A program made the position numbers and the translations under genes. Below, in pieces: positions 22,504-33,862 of a stretch of 64,000 bases of DNA. The first letter of the stretch is position 1; every line of letters begins with the position of its first letter. The stretch comes from Theileria orientalis strain Shintoku. Its lineage: Eukaryota; Apicomplexa; Aconoidasida; Piroplasmida; Theileriidae. A model generated the notes under the pieces. It was not told the DNA's origin. It made no database searches and was given only the letters and a program-made list of their open reading frames with translations. The stretch lies in NCBI RefSeq assembly GCF_000740895.1, contig NC_025261.1, forward strand, positions 1,302,001-1,366,000, in the 5' to 3' direction.

Positions 22504-23653
22504 ATGGGGACCCTACCTGACTACGTTTTCGGGAAGAAGGACAGCGACGAAGTGAAGGAAGTTTGCATGAAGCACGTTCCATTCTGGGATAGACTCACAC
22601 ACGATGATATGGTGGCGGAGTTTATCTCATCAGCAGTAACAAACAGAGTCTTTACGGTCACGTTGAACCCGGAACTTAAGAAGAAATACATGCTTAACAA
22701 AGTCATTATTAAGAAGACGACATCGTTTAACTCGCTGATGGGAGATATTGATAAGCAGTACGAGATAGTTAAGTTCATGAGCGATAACCAGTGCGGACCG
22801 AAGCTGATAGGACGTTTCGGAGTATACACACTACAAGTGTGGGTCGAGGGCACCATGATGTCGAACGACTCGTTCCAAAACCTGTCGGTGCTGGCAGGAC
22901 TGGCGACATCCCTTAGCAAACTCCACAAGAAGTGCACAGAAATCTCGCCTGATCACTGGGACAGAACACCATTCTACGTACCGTTGATGTCGAAGTGGGA
23001 GCAGCACCTGGAGAGAGTGATAGCAAAACTCAACTTAGACTTCGACCACAATGACCTGAAGCGAGACTACAAGGTAGTCGTGGACATTCTCGAGGACCAC
23101 GTCAAGAGCTCGAACTCGATGGCAAACACAATTATGTTTTGCCACAACGACCTGTTCTCGCTGAACATACTGGACACACAGCACGGAGTGTACCTGATCG
23201 ACTTCGACTTCTCAGGCTTCAACTACGTAGGATGGGAAATTGCGAACTTGTTTAGAGAAATAACGATCGTATACGACACGGGAATGCCGCCCTACTTCAT
23301 GAGCGATAAAAACCTTGAACTCTCATACGAGTTTCAATCGTTCTTCCTCTCAGTGTACCTCTCGCAACTGCTAGATAAAAATGTGTTGCCGTCGGACAAG
23401 ATGGTAAAGGAATTCATAGACAGTTTGGAAATACACTACTTGATGGTGGACGTGTTCTGGGTCTTCTGGGGAATCATCATGTAAGTTGCAAGCGTATAGA
23501 TCATATATGAGATATTCACAATTGTGCAGGAAGGACAGATCGCGCGAAGAGTTGAACAAGCCGGTTCAGTTCGAAGCGTATGCCGCATTACATAACAATT
23601 TGCTGAAAGCGCAGCTAAAAAAGCTGAGAGACCAGAAAGTTGTTAAGTATTGA
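22504..23653 (+). CDS. choline/ethanolamine kinase-like protein, array copy 5 (divergent)
   Basis: Exons 22504-23480 and 23530-23653 give 366 residues. The same domain order and intron position are kept, with CHNDLFSLNIL and IDFDFSGFNYVGW, but the protein is clearly diverged from the others along its whole length and its codons are richer in G and C. It has a short N-terminus (MGTLPDYVFGKKDSDEVK). The residue after GW is Glu (GWEIANLF) where the other copies and most choline kinases have Asp. It shows no long tract of identity with the other copies. It is the best candidate for the conserved, ancestral enzyme of the locus. Confidence 0.88.
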
Positions 23654-24167
23654 GAGCTTTAATATTTAATATTTACACATTTGTCTAAGTCACAGAATTT
23701 AAGTCAGCAATAGAGCGCTGTATGTAAATAATATACTATATAGAAACGATATGATTTGGGAGCCTGAAAATATTGAATAGGCGTGCTGAATGGGTGACCT
23801 CGTCAAGCGGATGGGGCGCCGTTTTCACTCATAGCAGCCCTTGTCACTTCTAAGCCTTGATACTAGGCTGGACTTGACCCACTTTGGGCGTTTACACTGT
23901 AATTTAAATCAATTTGGATCAAAAATATTAGTCTACAAGGCTTGGAATATACAATACACGTATTCAGAATGTGAAAATATCGTGACTTCTATATAAATTT
24001 GGATGTATTATATATATTTGTGTTACTCGTTCGTTCTGCTGGAAAGTGTTGATGTTTTTTTTGTTTTAATATTTAATAGATGTTAACTACTGTAAACTAC
24101 CTCAACAACGTTTCACCTTTTTAATTTGAGCATTTCAATCACATTGTTATAGTTAACTAGCTACAAT
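23654..24167. other. intergenic region between kinase copies 5 and 6
   Basis: AT-rich except for a GC-rich island at about 23775-23895, listed separately as a candidate ncRNA. The rest shows no open frame of note. Confidence 0.55.
23775..23895. ncRNA. candidate structured non-coding RNA
   Basis: A GC-rich island in AT-rich spacer DNA with no coding frame. Several helices can be drawn. tgggt (23791-23795) plus tcaag (23803-23807) pair with cttgaccca (23873-23881), leaving a seven-base bulge. agcct (23853-23857) pairs with aggct (23865-23869) around a seven-base loop. Between them is atggggcgccg, also GC-rich. A dense island of this type is how small stable RNAs usually look in AT-biased apicomplexan genomes. 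I could not match it to U snRNAs, RNase P, SRP RNA or a tRNA. The strand is not determined. Confidence 0.4.
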
Positions 24168-25331
24168 ATGAACTCAGAAAGGGAAACGCAAACAGCCGCC
24201 GTAAATGACGATAGTAGGTTAATAATGGATATTTGTATTAAAAATGTCCCGTTTTGGAACACCTTAAGTTATAATGACATGGAGTTAGAAAACAGCCATA
24301 TGGCTTTTAATAATGACGTTTTCATTTTAAAATTAAAGTGTAAAAATAAAAATGACTTTCCTTTTAACACCCTAATAGTGAAAAGGAGAACTCAATTCAG
24401 TGATTTGATGTTTGATTCTGAGTTTCAACATCACATAGCTGTACTCCTGGGTGAGAATAACCTAGGACCACGTGTGATTTGTAGATGTTCAGACTATACG
24501 ATTCAGGAATATGTGGAAGGAACCACTTTGAAGAACAGCTCATTTCAGAATTTATCGGTTATCACAAGTCTTGCCTCGACTTTGGCCAAATTTCACAGGA
24601 AGGGTACTGAGATATCACTTCCTGAGTGGGATAGAACACCCTTTGTTCTTAGACATATTAACAAGTGGACTGAACCGGTAGAACGTATAATTAAGAAACA
24701 CAACTTGGATTTCGATTTTAACGAGTTACAATCTTCGTTTGAACTGTACAAAACTTTACTAAACAATCACATCAAAACGTCAAACTCAGTAGCCAACTCT
24801 GTTCTGTTTTGTCATAATGATTTATTTTATAAAAACATTTTACAGTTTCAACAAGGAACATTTTTGATAGATTTTGACTACTCGGGTTATAATTATGTTG
24901 GATGGGATATTGCCAATTTTATATATAGAAGTTGTTTTGTATTCAATTTGCCTGAGTATCCTTACTTTTCTTACGACAAGACATTGGAGCCATCGGACGA
25001 ATTTAAATCCATTTTTGTTTCTATTTATTTATCTGAACTTTTAAATAAGAATGTGTTACCATCAGAGAATGCAGTAAAGGAATTCCTGGATAGTGTGCAA
25101 GTACATTTTCTCGGAGTTAATATATTCTGGATGTATTGGAGTATTGTCTTGTAAGTTTTTATCCAAATTTTAGATATATTATAAACTTATTGATAAAAAT
25201 ATTATAGATACGACAGAACATTTTTTCCGCCTACCTTGTCGGTCTGCCCACATGATAATGCCATAGTAGAATACGCAAATCTTAAAGCAACATTACGTGA
25301 ACTACGTGATAAAAAGTTAATCAGCAGTTAA
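24168..25331 (+). CDS. choline/ethanolamine kinase-like protein, array copy 6 (mosaic)
   Basis: Exons 24168-25150 and 25208-25331 give 368 residues. The N-terminal ~90 residues (MNSERETQTAAVNDDSR...) are diverged from all other copies. From about 24446 to 24912 the DNA is almost identical to copies 1-3 (LGENNLGPRVICRCSDYT to IDFDYSGYNYVGWD). It then changes to IANFIYRSCFVFNLPEYPYF, and joins the YDKTLEPSDEFKS segment shared with copies 3 and 4. Exon 2 is unique (YDRTFFPPTLSVCPHDN). The sharp edges of the shared block point to gene conversion into an older copy. Catalytic residues are intact. Confidence 0.87.
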
Positions 25332-25847
25332 ATGTTTTAATTTTTTGGGGTTACATGTGTGTATTATTAATATCATATTTATTATGTCAGTGTGTCCAAT
25401 AGAGTGTTTTAAACTTATGATATAAACAAATATGGTCTTGTTATGTCAAGATTCTGTTAAGATTACTAAATCAATATAATTACACGTATTTAATTTCAAC
25501 TAATTGCAATAAATTCTACTTTTATGCATGGGGTATTACACATTTGACGTTTTCATACACACTCGAATATTGAACCTTCCTAAAGTAATTTATATTTCAT
25601 TACATTTGTATTATATTAACAAAACAATGTATTAATAAAATTTTTACATGTGTAAACAATTTTTAGATTTTTATTAGTATCATTTAGATTTCTTGTTTTA
25701 ATTTATATATCTGAACCTATTACAATGTTAATGGTTATATCTCTAAACGCAATTAAGGAAATCAAAGGTTATTTTATGTCTGGTCAAAACTTAAATAGAA
25801 ATGTGATTCTTGTCATTTGACCAAGCAATGTTTTAAATTTTGTCATT
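25332..25847. other. AT-rich intergenic region after the kinase array
   Basis: About 515 bp, very AT-rich, with no open frame, repeat or RNA that I can name. It should hold the 3' UTR of kinase copy 6 and the promoter of the FAINT-type gene. Confidence 0.5.
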
Positions 25848-28800
25848 ATGTTGTTTGATAGTTCTATGTGTAAGTTAATTTTAGGATCGTTATGCTATTT
25901 GACCACTATTGGGACTATTTTCATATCTGTTAATGTTTGTGAGTGACTTAGTCATGGTCTAATTACTTAAGGTTGTAAGTTGATGTTGTTTTGAATGTAG
26001 TTACTGTTACTTGGATTTTTTATTAACATAGGGATTATTAAAGTATAAATGAATTTACACATATAATACCTTTAAATTACAAAGAAAACCCAGGATAATT
26101 GAAGTTTTTTAGTGTCTATATTAGGAAAATCTTAAACTTTTGATTTTTATAAGTTTTTTTAACACATATACTATAAAGAAATTTCTATAGCATATTAAGG
26201 CTTTAATATTGTTAACTTTTAATTTATATCAAAATCATAAAAGTTTAAATATATAATTTATTGTTAATCATGGAAGATTCAGGTTCTATCAAAGTTTTAA
26301 TTAAAGATCTTGGTTCGGAACATTATGCTTCAAAAGTTGGTGAGGAACCACTTACGGACTATCCTATGTTTGTCAAGCTTACTTTTAGAGAAGACAGTTG
26401 GCTTCCATTTCTTAATTTTTCTATTATAGCTAATGGTACAACATACAATTATAATCCTGAACATAGAAGTTTGGTTTATAAAAATGATTTAATTTTTTTT
26501 GTGGACATATTCGTTTTTAGAGACAATGTTAATAAACCGCTTTTAGTTGGAGTTAACAATGGAACTAACTACTATTACTTCAGAATAAGTGAATCGGAAG
26601 GTCATGACACTCAACTCGAACTGGATCACCCTTGTAATTGTTCACTTACAACATTTTTTGATATGTTACTAGATGAACATGAAAAAACAAACAGGACAAT
26701 TACATTTAAAATAGATAATAAAACCGGATATGACGGTGTAGATTTTACTAATGAAACAAAGTATGGATTTTCCACTTTTAAACATGTGCTTAAAAATGAC
26801 TATAAACTTCATTTTATTGTTGCTTTAAAAGGAAGAAATGAAATTTTTGATTACGAAACCCTTGAAAGTATTCAAAATAAAAATTTTAGAGAGATGACTG
26901 CGTATTACAGTAATAAATCCAATACTGAAATTCCTTTATTAATTGAATTTTTTAATGGGAGTAAGAGATGTTACTATCATAAAGAAAACATCCATCAAAA
27001 ATATTGGACCGAGATGGATATTAAGGATGAAAACGATCTAGAAAAAGAACTAAACCATCTTGAAGCAAAGTTATTTTACTCTATTTTAGTTTCAATAGAC
27101 CGAAAGAGTGATTATATTAGGGGAGTAATAATAGATGATATACACTCTGAGGGTTTGAATGATCCTAAAAACGAACAAATCAAAGTTGATAAAAATGAAA
27201 AATACTCAATTTCAAATTATGTGTGTTATGAACATGATTTAAGTGTGTATAATACAATAAATTTTGGGCACAAAAATTTTGAATATGGTGATTATTTCAA
27301 ATCATTATTTATTAACATATCTAATATAACAATAGAAATTGCTGAAGAAATTTTAGACTTTATTCTATTTGTTGAACCAACCCCTAAGTTATATGTATGG
27401 TTTTACGAAAAATTAAAGAAAGAAGATGAGCAAAATTTGCCATTGATGATACAATATTACAATAAAACTTACATTCCTAAAAGTAGAAATGAGTATTTCG
27501 ATAAATGGGTAGTTCTTAAATCTCTATCTGATTCTACACAAAATGAAAAAATGTATTTTAATACAATTATACAAAAGTCCGAAAGTTTTAATTTTATGTT
27601 AAAAAACTTTGAATCTAACAAATTTAAACATGAGTTAGACATAGTTAATGTTATGTTAAATGAAATCGATCTAAATCATAAAATGGTTAATACCAGTATG
27701 ACCAGCGAGTACGGTATACCCAGACCTGCTTATTTGAATACTACATATGACACGAGTAGGATACATGTTGAATATAATTATTATCAAGATTTATTTATTA
27801 ACTGTACTCATACTACAAAAAATGGGTTCACGATTGGAAAACAATATTATACCAAACAAATATACGATCAAAGAAGTATTAGAGAAAAAAATAACCCTGT
27901 TCGTAAACATAATAAAAGCAAGGATCAGAAAGGTGAATTGAATGTTAACTCTAGGGATGTTAGCATATATTATTTTAAATATGACCGTGATAGTGAATAC
28001 CCTTTAATGGTTGAATTTAAACTATATGATAGCCTCCACGAATATTATGTACTTAGGTGTAATTTTTTTAACAAGGCTGAATATGAGTTAAGAAAACTCC
28101 CATTCTGTGATAAAATTAAAGGCAACGATCTTTGTACTATACTCACACATCAGAATTTCATAATTCACAATGTTATAAGCATAAAATTGGATAAACGGTC
28201 ATCATACGCATGTTGTGACAAGAAAACCCATAACAAATATTTAGAGCTTGTTCCAATCAAAATTTGGGGATTTGAATGTTGTCGGTTTAAAGATGAAAAA
28301 AATAGTAAAACTACAAACTTTCCTTTTATACATGTGGCTGGATACCGTACAAATTCATCACATGGCTATATTCCATTTAAACATAATCTAACAACGTTTT
28401 TAACCAATAAAAATATGGGAACCCAAGACAATAAATTAGAACAGATAAAAATAAAAGGATTCCAAATAAATAATAACGATATCACATTAAATGGTACAGG
28501 ATTAGATAGACGAGCTGTTGTTAAAGCCCCTTATGTGTTTGTATATTTTTACGGCAATGATCCTAGACCCCTATTAGTGTATTTTAACAATAAAGTTTAT
28601 GTTCCCGAGGGACTATCCAATTACCCAAGTGTATGGAATCCTGTTAATAGTCAGAAAAAATTCACAATCAGAAGTCAACAACATATTAATTTGTTATACC
28701 AGAATATTTTGGACAAGTTAAATGTGACAGTAGGATTTTTAAATACGGTCAACCTTTATCAACATAACAAGGATGATAAGAATCACACTTATGATGTTCA

Positions 28801-30931
28801 CACATACAATAACCATCATGTAAAGATAAATGTAAAACCACAAAACTTTTCATTTTCATCAACCAGTTTTTCTACTAGCTGTTACAAGAAACTTACACAT
28901 ACCCCAAATGGTATGAATACAAAAACTGGAAGTGACCACGATGGATTTAGGTTAGGTAACATAGAATATAATGGAAATGGACTAACAGGCACACTGGATT
29001 ACAGTAACTGCTTTCATAAATGGCACCCTTTAATTAGTGTCAGTGTATACTACTATAAACATGACAATGATTACAAGGATCCTCTTTTAGTTGAGCTAAA
29101 GTTTAAGGTCATTATGACTGATAGGTTATTTGACTATTACTATAAGCTAAAGACTTCTGAAGGAAACCAGTTAAAATGGGAAATGGATAATAACGCTAAA
29201 AAGTTTGTAAATGGAGGCAATGACAATCTGGCAAAATACTTAAATGGTATTAGGTCTCAGCTAAAAAAGATCTTGAAAATAGAAATAAACAGACAGGCCC
29301 GATATGATTTGATGTTGTCGGAAAAAGCCGGTAAAGCTGATACATTTCAAAAAGAGAATCATTATCAAATAGAGGTTGAAAGGTGTACCGACTGTCCAAC
29401 GTTATCTAACCAAGATTACAAGACCTTTGTTCACAAAATCTCAAACATAAATGAAAGTTTCGATTACAATTCTATAGGAGGCATAGTATTTACTTTACCC
29501 GGTACTGATGAAAAGAACATTGAAATTTCACTTGAAGATTCAAAGACTTTGAATCCTATTGGCATTATTCATTATGATCAATGCATGGGAGATGTTCATG
29601 TGTATTTTTCTAAAAAGTCGGATTCACCTGCTGGAGTACCAATTCTTATTCGCCTTAATGATCAGTGGTACACTCCTAATAAAATTGAGAACTACTATAC
29701 AAAATGGTCTCGTGTGGATAAATTAGAAGTTCTTCCTGGACTTTATGAGTTTAAAGATCAGTCAATGATTAAGAAATATTTTGAAGAAGTAAATAAAACG
29801 CCAAATCAAGAGAATGAATTTACAGTTTCTAGTTTAAAATTTCCTAAACCTGATTCTACCGAAGGCAATAAAATTTCTGCTGATGACGTGAAATTGTATA
29901 TTGATGTGGCCAAAAATCCTTCTCACAATGACATGGAGGTACATTATAATCATGATTCTGAAATAGCTCCTGTTAATAACATGATGCCCTCTGTCCAGAT
30001 AGAAATACCTTCTTCCGACTCAAAAAAACAAGTTGACATAGAAACACCTAATGTCGATTTTGATATGTATCCTGCTGATGATTTGAAAATATTTTCTGTT
30101 AATTACCCTCAAATACCTCCTGATAATTTGGAAATGACTTATGTTAATAATTTAGAAATATCTCCTGCTAACGATTTGGAAATGCCGTATTCAAATGAAG
30201 TCCAGGTACCTCCTATTTACGATCTGAAAATGCCTTCCATTGATGATTTCGAAACCTCTCCCGTTAATGATCCCAAAATACCTTACGTTCGTGATCTGAA
30301 GATACCTTATACTCATCATTTGGCAGCGGCATCTATCGATTTAAAACAAACTCATGTTGATATAGAAAGACCTGATAAATCCATAAAAAAACCCATTGTT
30401 AACATAGATATGACTCCTGTTAATGTATTCGAAGTAGCTTCTTTTAAAGACGTAAATAAATCTGATGTTGACACAGAAACCCCTCCTGATGATGATTTGG
30501 AAATATTTCCCGTTAAATACCCTCAAACAACTTATTTATGTGATCCTGAACTAGAAAGTTTAGATGATAAATTTCGAGAAGCATTAGAAGACGATTCTAA
30601 TATTCAGGGAGACCAACCAAAAGCATTTGTAGGTTCAAAAATCCTTGACTTCACACAGGACCATAATCCCGGTTTTAGATCCCGTGAAGTTTCAGAAAAA
30701 GTTTTAAACCCTAAAAATATGAATCCTAAAGAACTTTCTTTCGATCAACCTCCTAACCCTCTTGCTTCAACTGGACTAGCATCTACTTCAGCTGATTCTG
30801 ATAACTCTTATTTAGGTCCTATATTAGGAGGGACTTTCGGCTTGCTTGTAACTCTAGGTCTTTTTACGTTTATGTTATTTAAATATTTTAGGAGAGTTCG
30901 ACTCCGGAACATGATTCCACAGCTTTACTAA
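25848..30931 (+). CDS. giant FAINT/DUF529-like surface or secreted protein with C-terminal membrane anchor
   Basis: The main exon has an ATG at 26270 and stops at 30931 (1553 residues). Seven blocks of the FAINT (DUF529) type recur: an aromatic strand, a short charged turn, PLLVEL-type strand, then YY/W. Examples are near residues 80 (VDIFVFRDNVNKPLLVGV), 209, 373 (KLYVWFYEKL), 564 (VSIYYFKYDRD), 757 (VFVYFYGNDPRPLLVYF), 925 (VSVYYYKHDND) and 1108 (DVHVYFSKKSD). Residues ~1240-1425 are Asp/Pro-rich short repeats (DLEMPY, DLEISP types). A membrane helix (GPILGGTFGLLVTLGLFTF) and a basic tail end the protein. The main exon has no signal peptide, but a candidate exon at 25848-25938 (MLFDSSMCKLILGSLCYLTT...) ends in a consensus GTGAGT donor and joins in frame to an acceptor at 26276 or 26282. 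FAINT proteins are exported to the host cell or surface in Theileria. Confidence 0.8.
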
Positions 30932-31263
30932 GTTTCAGTTTATGTAATAGTAGCAATAATTGATGTAGGTCTTTCGAGGCGTTTTAAACAAGTTAATGTA
31001 GTAACAACACACTTTTATACTTTATACATATTTGTCAGTCGTTAATAATACACACTATCCATTCTAACTTTGCCTTTTAAGTTAATGTAGCTATCTATGG
31101 TTCCATCCGCAGCCTACATATACAATGTACACACACTTTACATTAAGTTTACACCCACCTAGAGCTAAAATATATGTTTATATGTATTAGATTAACAAAG
31201 CGTTTTCTCAGCGGCCATCTCGTGGTCTACTCGTTGGCGTCGTGAAAATGTATCACTTGCAGT
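30932..31263. other. convergent intergenic region
   Basis: Lies between the 3' ends of the FAINT-type gene (plus) and the CstF-50 gene (minus). AT-rich, no feature seen. The last exon of the minus-strand gene may reach into it. Confidence 0.45.
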
Positions 31264-33650
31264 CTACAAATTTGTGCATTTTAGGAGCCTTGTACACCTA
31301 CTTCGATTCCTCTGACGCGGAGATGATAGCCAACTCATCATTTGAAGGCGTTGCATCCCAGATGGTTGTTCTATAAGAATGAATTTATTGCAATACAGGT
31401 CGCCGATGTACTTGACGACGGTGCTAGTATCGTATAATTCATAACTCCCAGACAGCAACAACAGGTAATAATCTGGCTCAACTGACTCTTTAGCCATTTT
31501 TTCAACTACTGGCAATAAATAGCTTGTATTTGTAACTAGGTACCGGTGAATGCACAGATGCATTTGCATCCTCTCAGAACACAATGAGATACTTTTTTGT
31601 CTATTTACCATACCTTCCAAATGAGCTCGATATATCCAACTCCATTGACGAATTGTTAATCGAGTACACTCGGCCCTCAGAATAACTCAAATTACCTAAA
31701 AATTAGTTTAATGTCATCCATCTTCTTATTTAGTCAACACACTTTCTGTCAGCACTGAAAATGTTGCAAAATAGTCGTAGTTGTTAAGGAACGTTGAGAA
31801 CGTCCTGATTGAGTTATTCCTTTCACACCCATAACTTGTAATCTAAAACACGTTAATCAATGTCTTAAATAGATCTCTTTGTACACACAACTATGTCCAT
31901 CACCAAGTCAATTACACATTTCCGAGAACGTATCATATATCAACTGCGTGCACATTGGCATCACAGTGCACAGCCCATGCAACACTCTTATTCACCAAAA
32001 TAACAACTCTTTTGGGAAATATACCAAGGCATTGTCAAGCACAGATGCTAGCACGCCCTCGGGAGCCCGGCTTCCAACCAATAGCTACCTAAGTACCTAG
32101 CTGTACAAACAACTAGCGTACTATGCTCCACTCACCTCCTTCAGCATTCTCAGGTCATACAACTTCGTTATCCCATTCAATCCGCTTGACAGCATGTAGT
32201 TATTGTTCCTGTGGCACTTGACTGATATTGCTGGCAGATCATTGTGCACGCTATCCATAACGTGCACGCACTCCAGGTTTTTGGCATCCCAGATCTAAAA
32301 CGTCCTCATTACCATCCGTAGCAGCACTTTTAGTCGCAATACTAGTGATAATAACAGCAATTATGGTTGCGATAACAACAGTAACTACGATTACTCTATT
32401 TCAATCTTTTAACTGTTTACGGTACCAGGAGTGATCCGTCACTTCCCGCTGTGAACAACATAGTTCCGAGTAGGTTAAAGTCGCATCCGTTGATTCCACC
32501 TCCCTTCGTTAGCAGTTAACTTTAACTTTAAACATACCTTGTGCTGGTGTGTCGTCTTTGCTGAAGTGTAACACTTTGAAGTGACCACGTCGTACAGCCT
32601 CGCCACTGAGTTCGACGTTCCGGCAAACAGGAAATCTCCGCAGGGGTGGAACTTGATGCACCTCACCGCGAACATGTCATTTATTTTCTCTGTTAATTTT
32701 AATAGACATTCCGCATTCATAAATTACACAATTACAAACATACATATATACATCCATTATATATATATTTATCCATCTATGATCCATTTCTATCATCACT
32801 TACTCATTTCTGTTGTTGCGTATATGAACCCGTTTGCAGCGTTTATATCATGGAAAATTATCGAATTCCCTATTCCAGCCGATGCCAAAATATGCCTGAA
32901 AGCCATTTTACCGTGTAAAATACATCATATATATCACTATCGTATCAAACTCATTCATTAGTCAACATTACTATACTTGTCAACATACCTCCTCGGGTGA
33001 AAGTCAAGTGCATCCACCTGCTCCTCGTGGCCGCTCAACTGGTTAGTCGACAGTCTATTGGGTATTCTACACAGCAATGTCATTTTCACACCCTTACCTC
33101 TTCTCCCTCTTATTTAATACGTTTAAAAATGGCACAACTGCCAATGAACCCGAAACGCCTCCGACTGCCACCAGCAACCCGTCTCTCGACTGTGCGACAC
33201 ATCGCGACGGCTAAATTCCCAATCTTTACTCTATAGACTTACCTTAGGGGTTTGAATGTCAGAAGTCACTCTGTATGATAGCTCTTCCAAATCCGGCTCT
33301 ACTTCCACTGGGAAATTTGTGTAGGATAGGAGCTCTGCAACCTTATCCGTTCCGCTGAATCTCAGGTTAAAATCCGATGCATTACCTCTTTAAAACTTCA
33401 TTTATGCCATTCACACTGGAATCCAGTGCCAATCTTGATGACAAATATCCATAGTTGTTAAAAATATCATATAAGTGATCCTTCCTCAGCAGCGAATTAG
33501 GCTTTATATGATATTTACTTTTTATTGCTTCAACGGCTTCATTTAACCTACATAATATCAATTTTTTAGAAAGAATGGAAAAATGTACCCATCATCTAGT
33601 AGCTGTTGCAAAACTGCCTCGTAGAAGAAAAGGCGCTGAGGTTCTACCAT
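31264..33650 (-). CDS. cleavage stimulation factor subunit 1 (CstF-50-like WD40 protein)
   Basis: A minus-strand gene of ten or more short exons. The start is the ATG at 33648-33650 (MVEPQRLFFYEAVLQQLLDD), which fits the N-terminal dimerisation region of CstF-50. Exons 33650-33589, 33547-33386 and 33360-33243 are well supported. WD repeats follow: RCVAQSRDGLLVAVGG, QLSGHEEQVDALDFHPR, HILASAGIGNSIIFHD, then FAVRCIKFHPCGDFLFAGTS with RLYDVVTSKCYTS, which closely follows CstF-50, GGINGCDFNLLG, and IWDAKNLECVHVMD with YMLSSGLNGITKLYD. A further exon near 31840-31740 (ITSYGCERNNSIRTFSTFL) fits the penultimate repeat. The 3' exons are not firmly resolved and the end is approximate. CstF-50 helps mRNA 3'-end cleavage and polyadenylation in the nucleus. 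Confidence 0.75.
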
Positions 33651-33862
33651 TTATGTGTAGCTTTAGTGCTTAAAAATCATATTATAAAATACCAAAACGC
33701 TGCGATTAAATATTAGATAGTTTTAAATTAAAATTTTAAGTCATATCAGTCCGCACAAAATCAGTAAAATTAAAATAGAACACAGTTAATTTATGATTTT
33801 TTTGTATTATATAAATTTAATTATGTTTGTATTATAAAATAAATGACAATTTCAAGTATATA

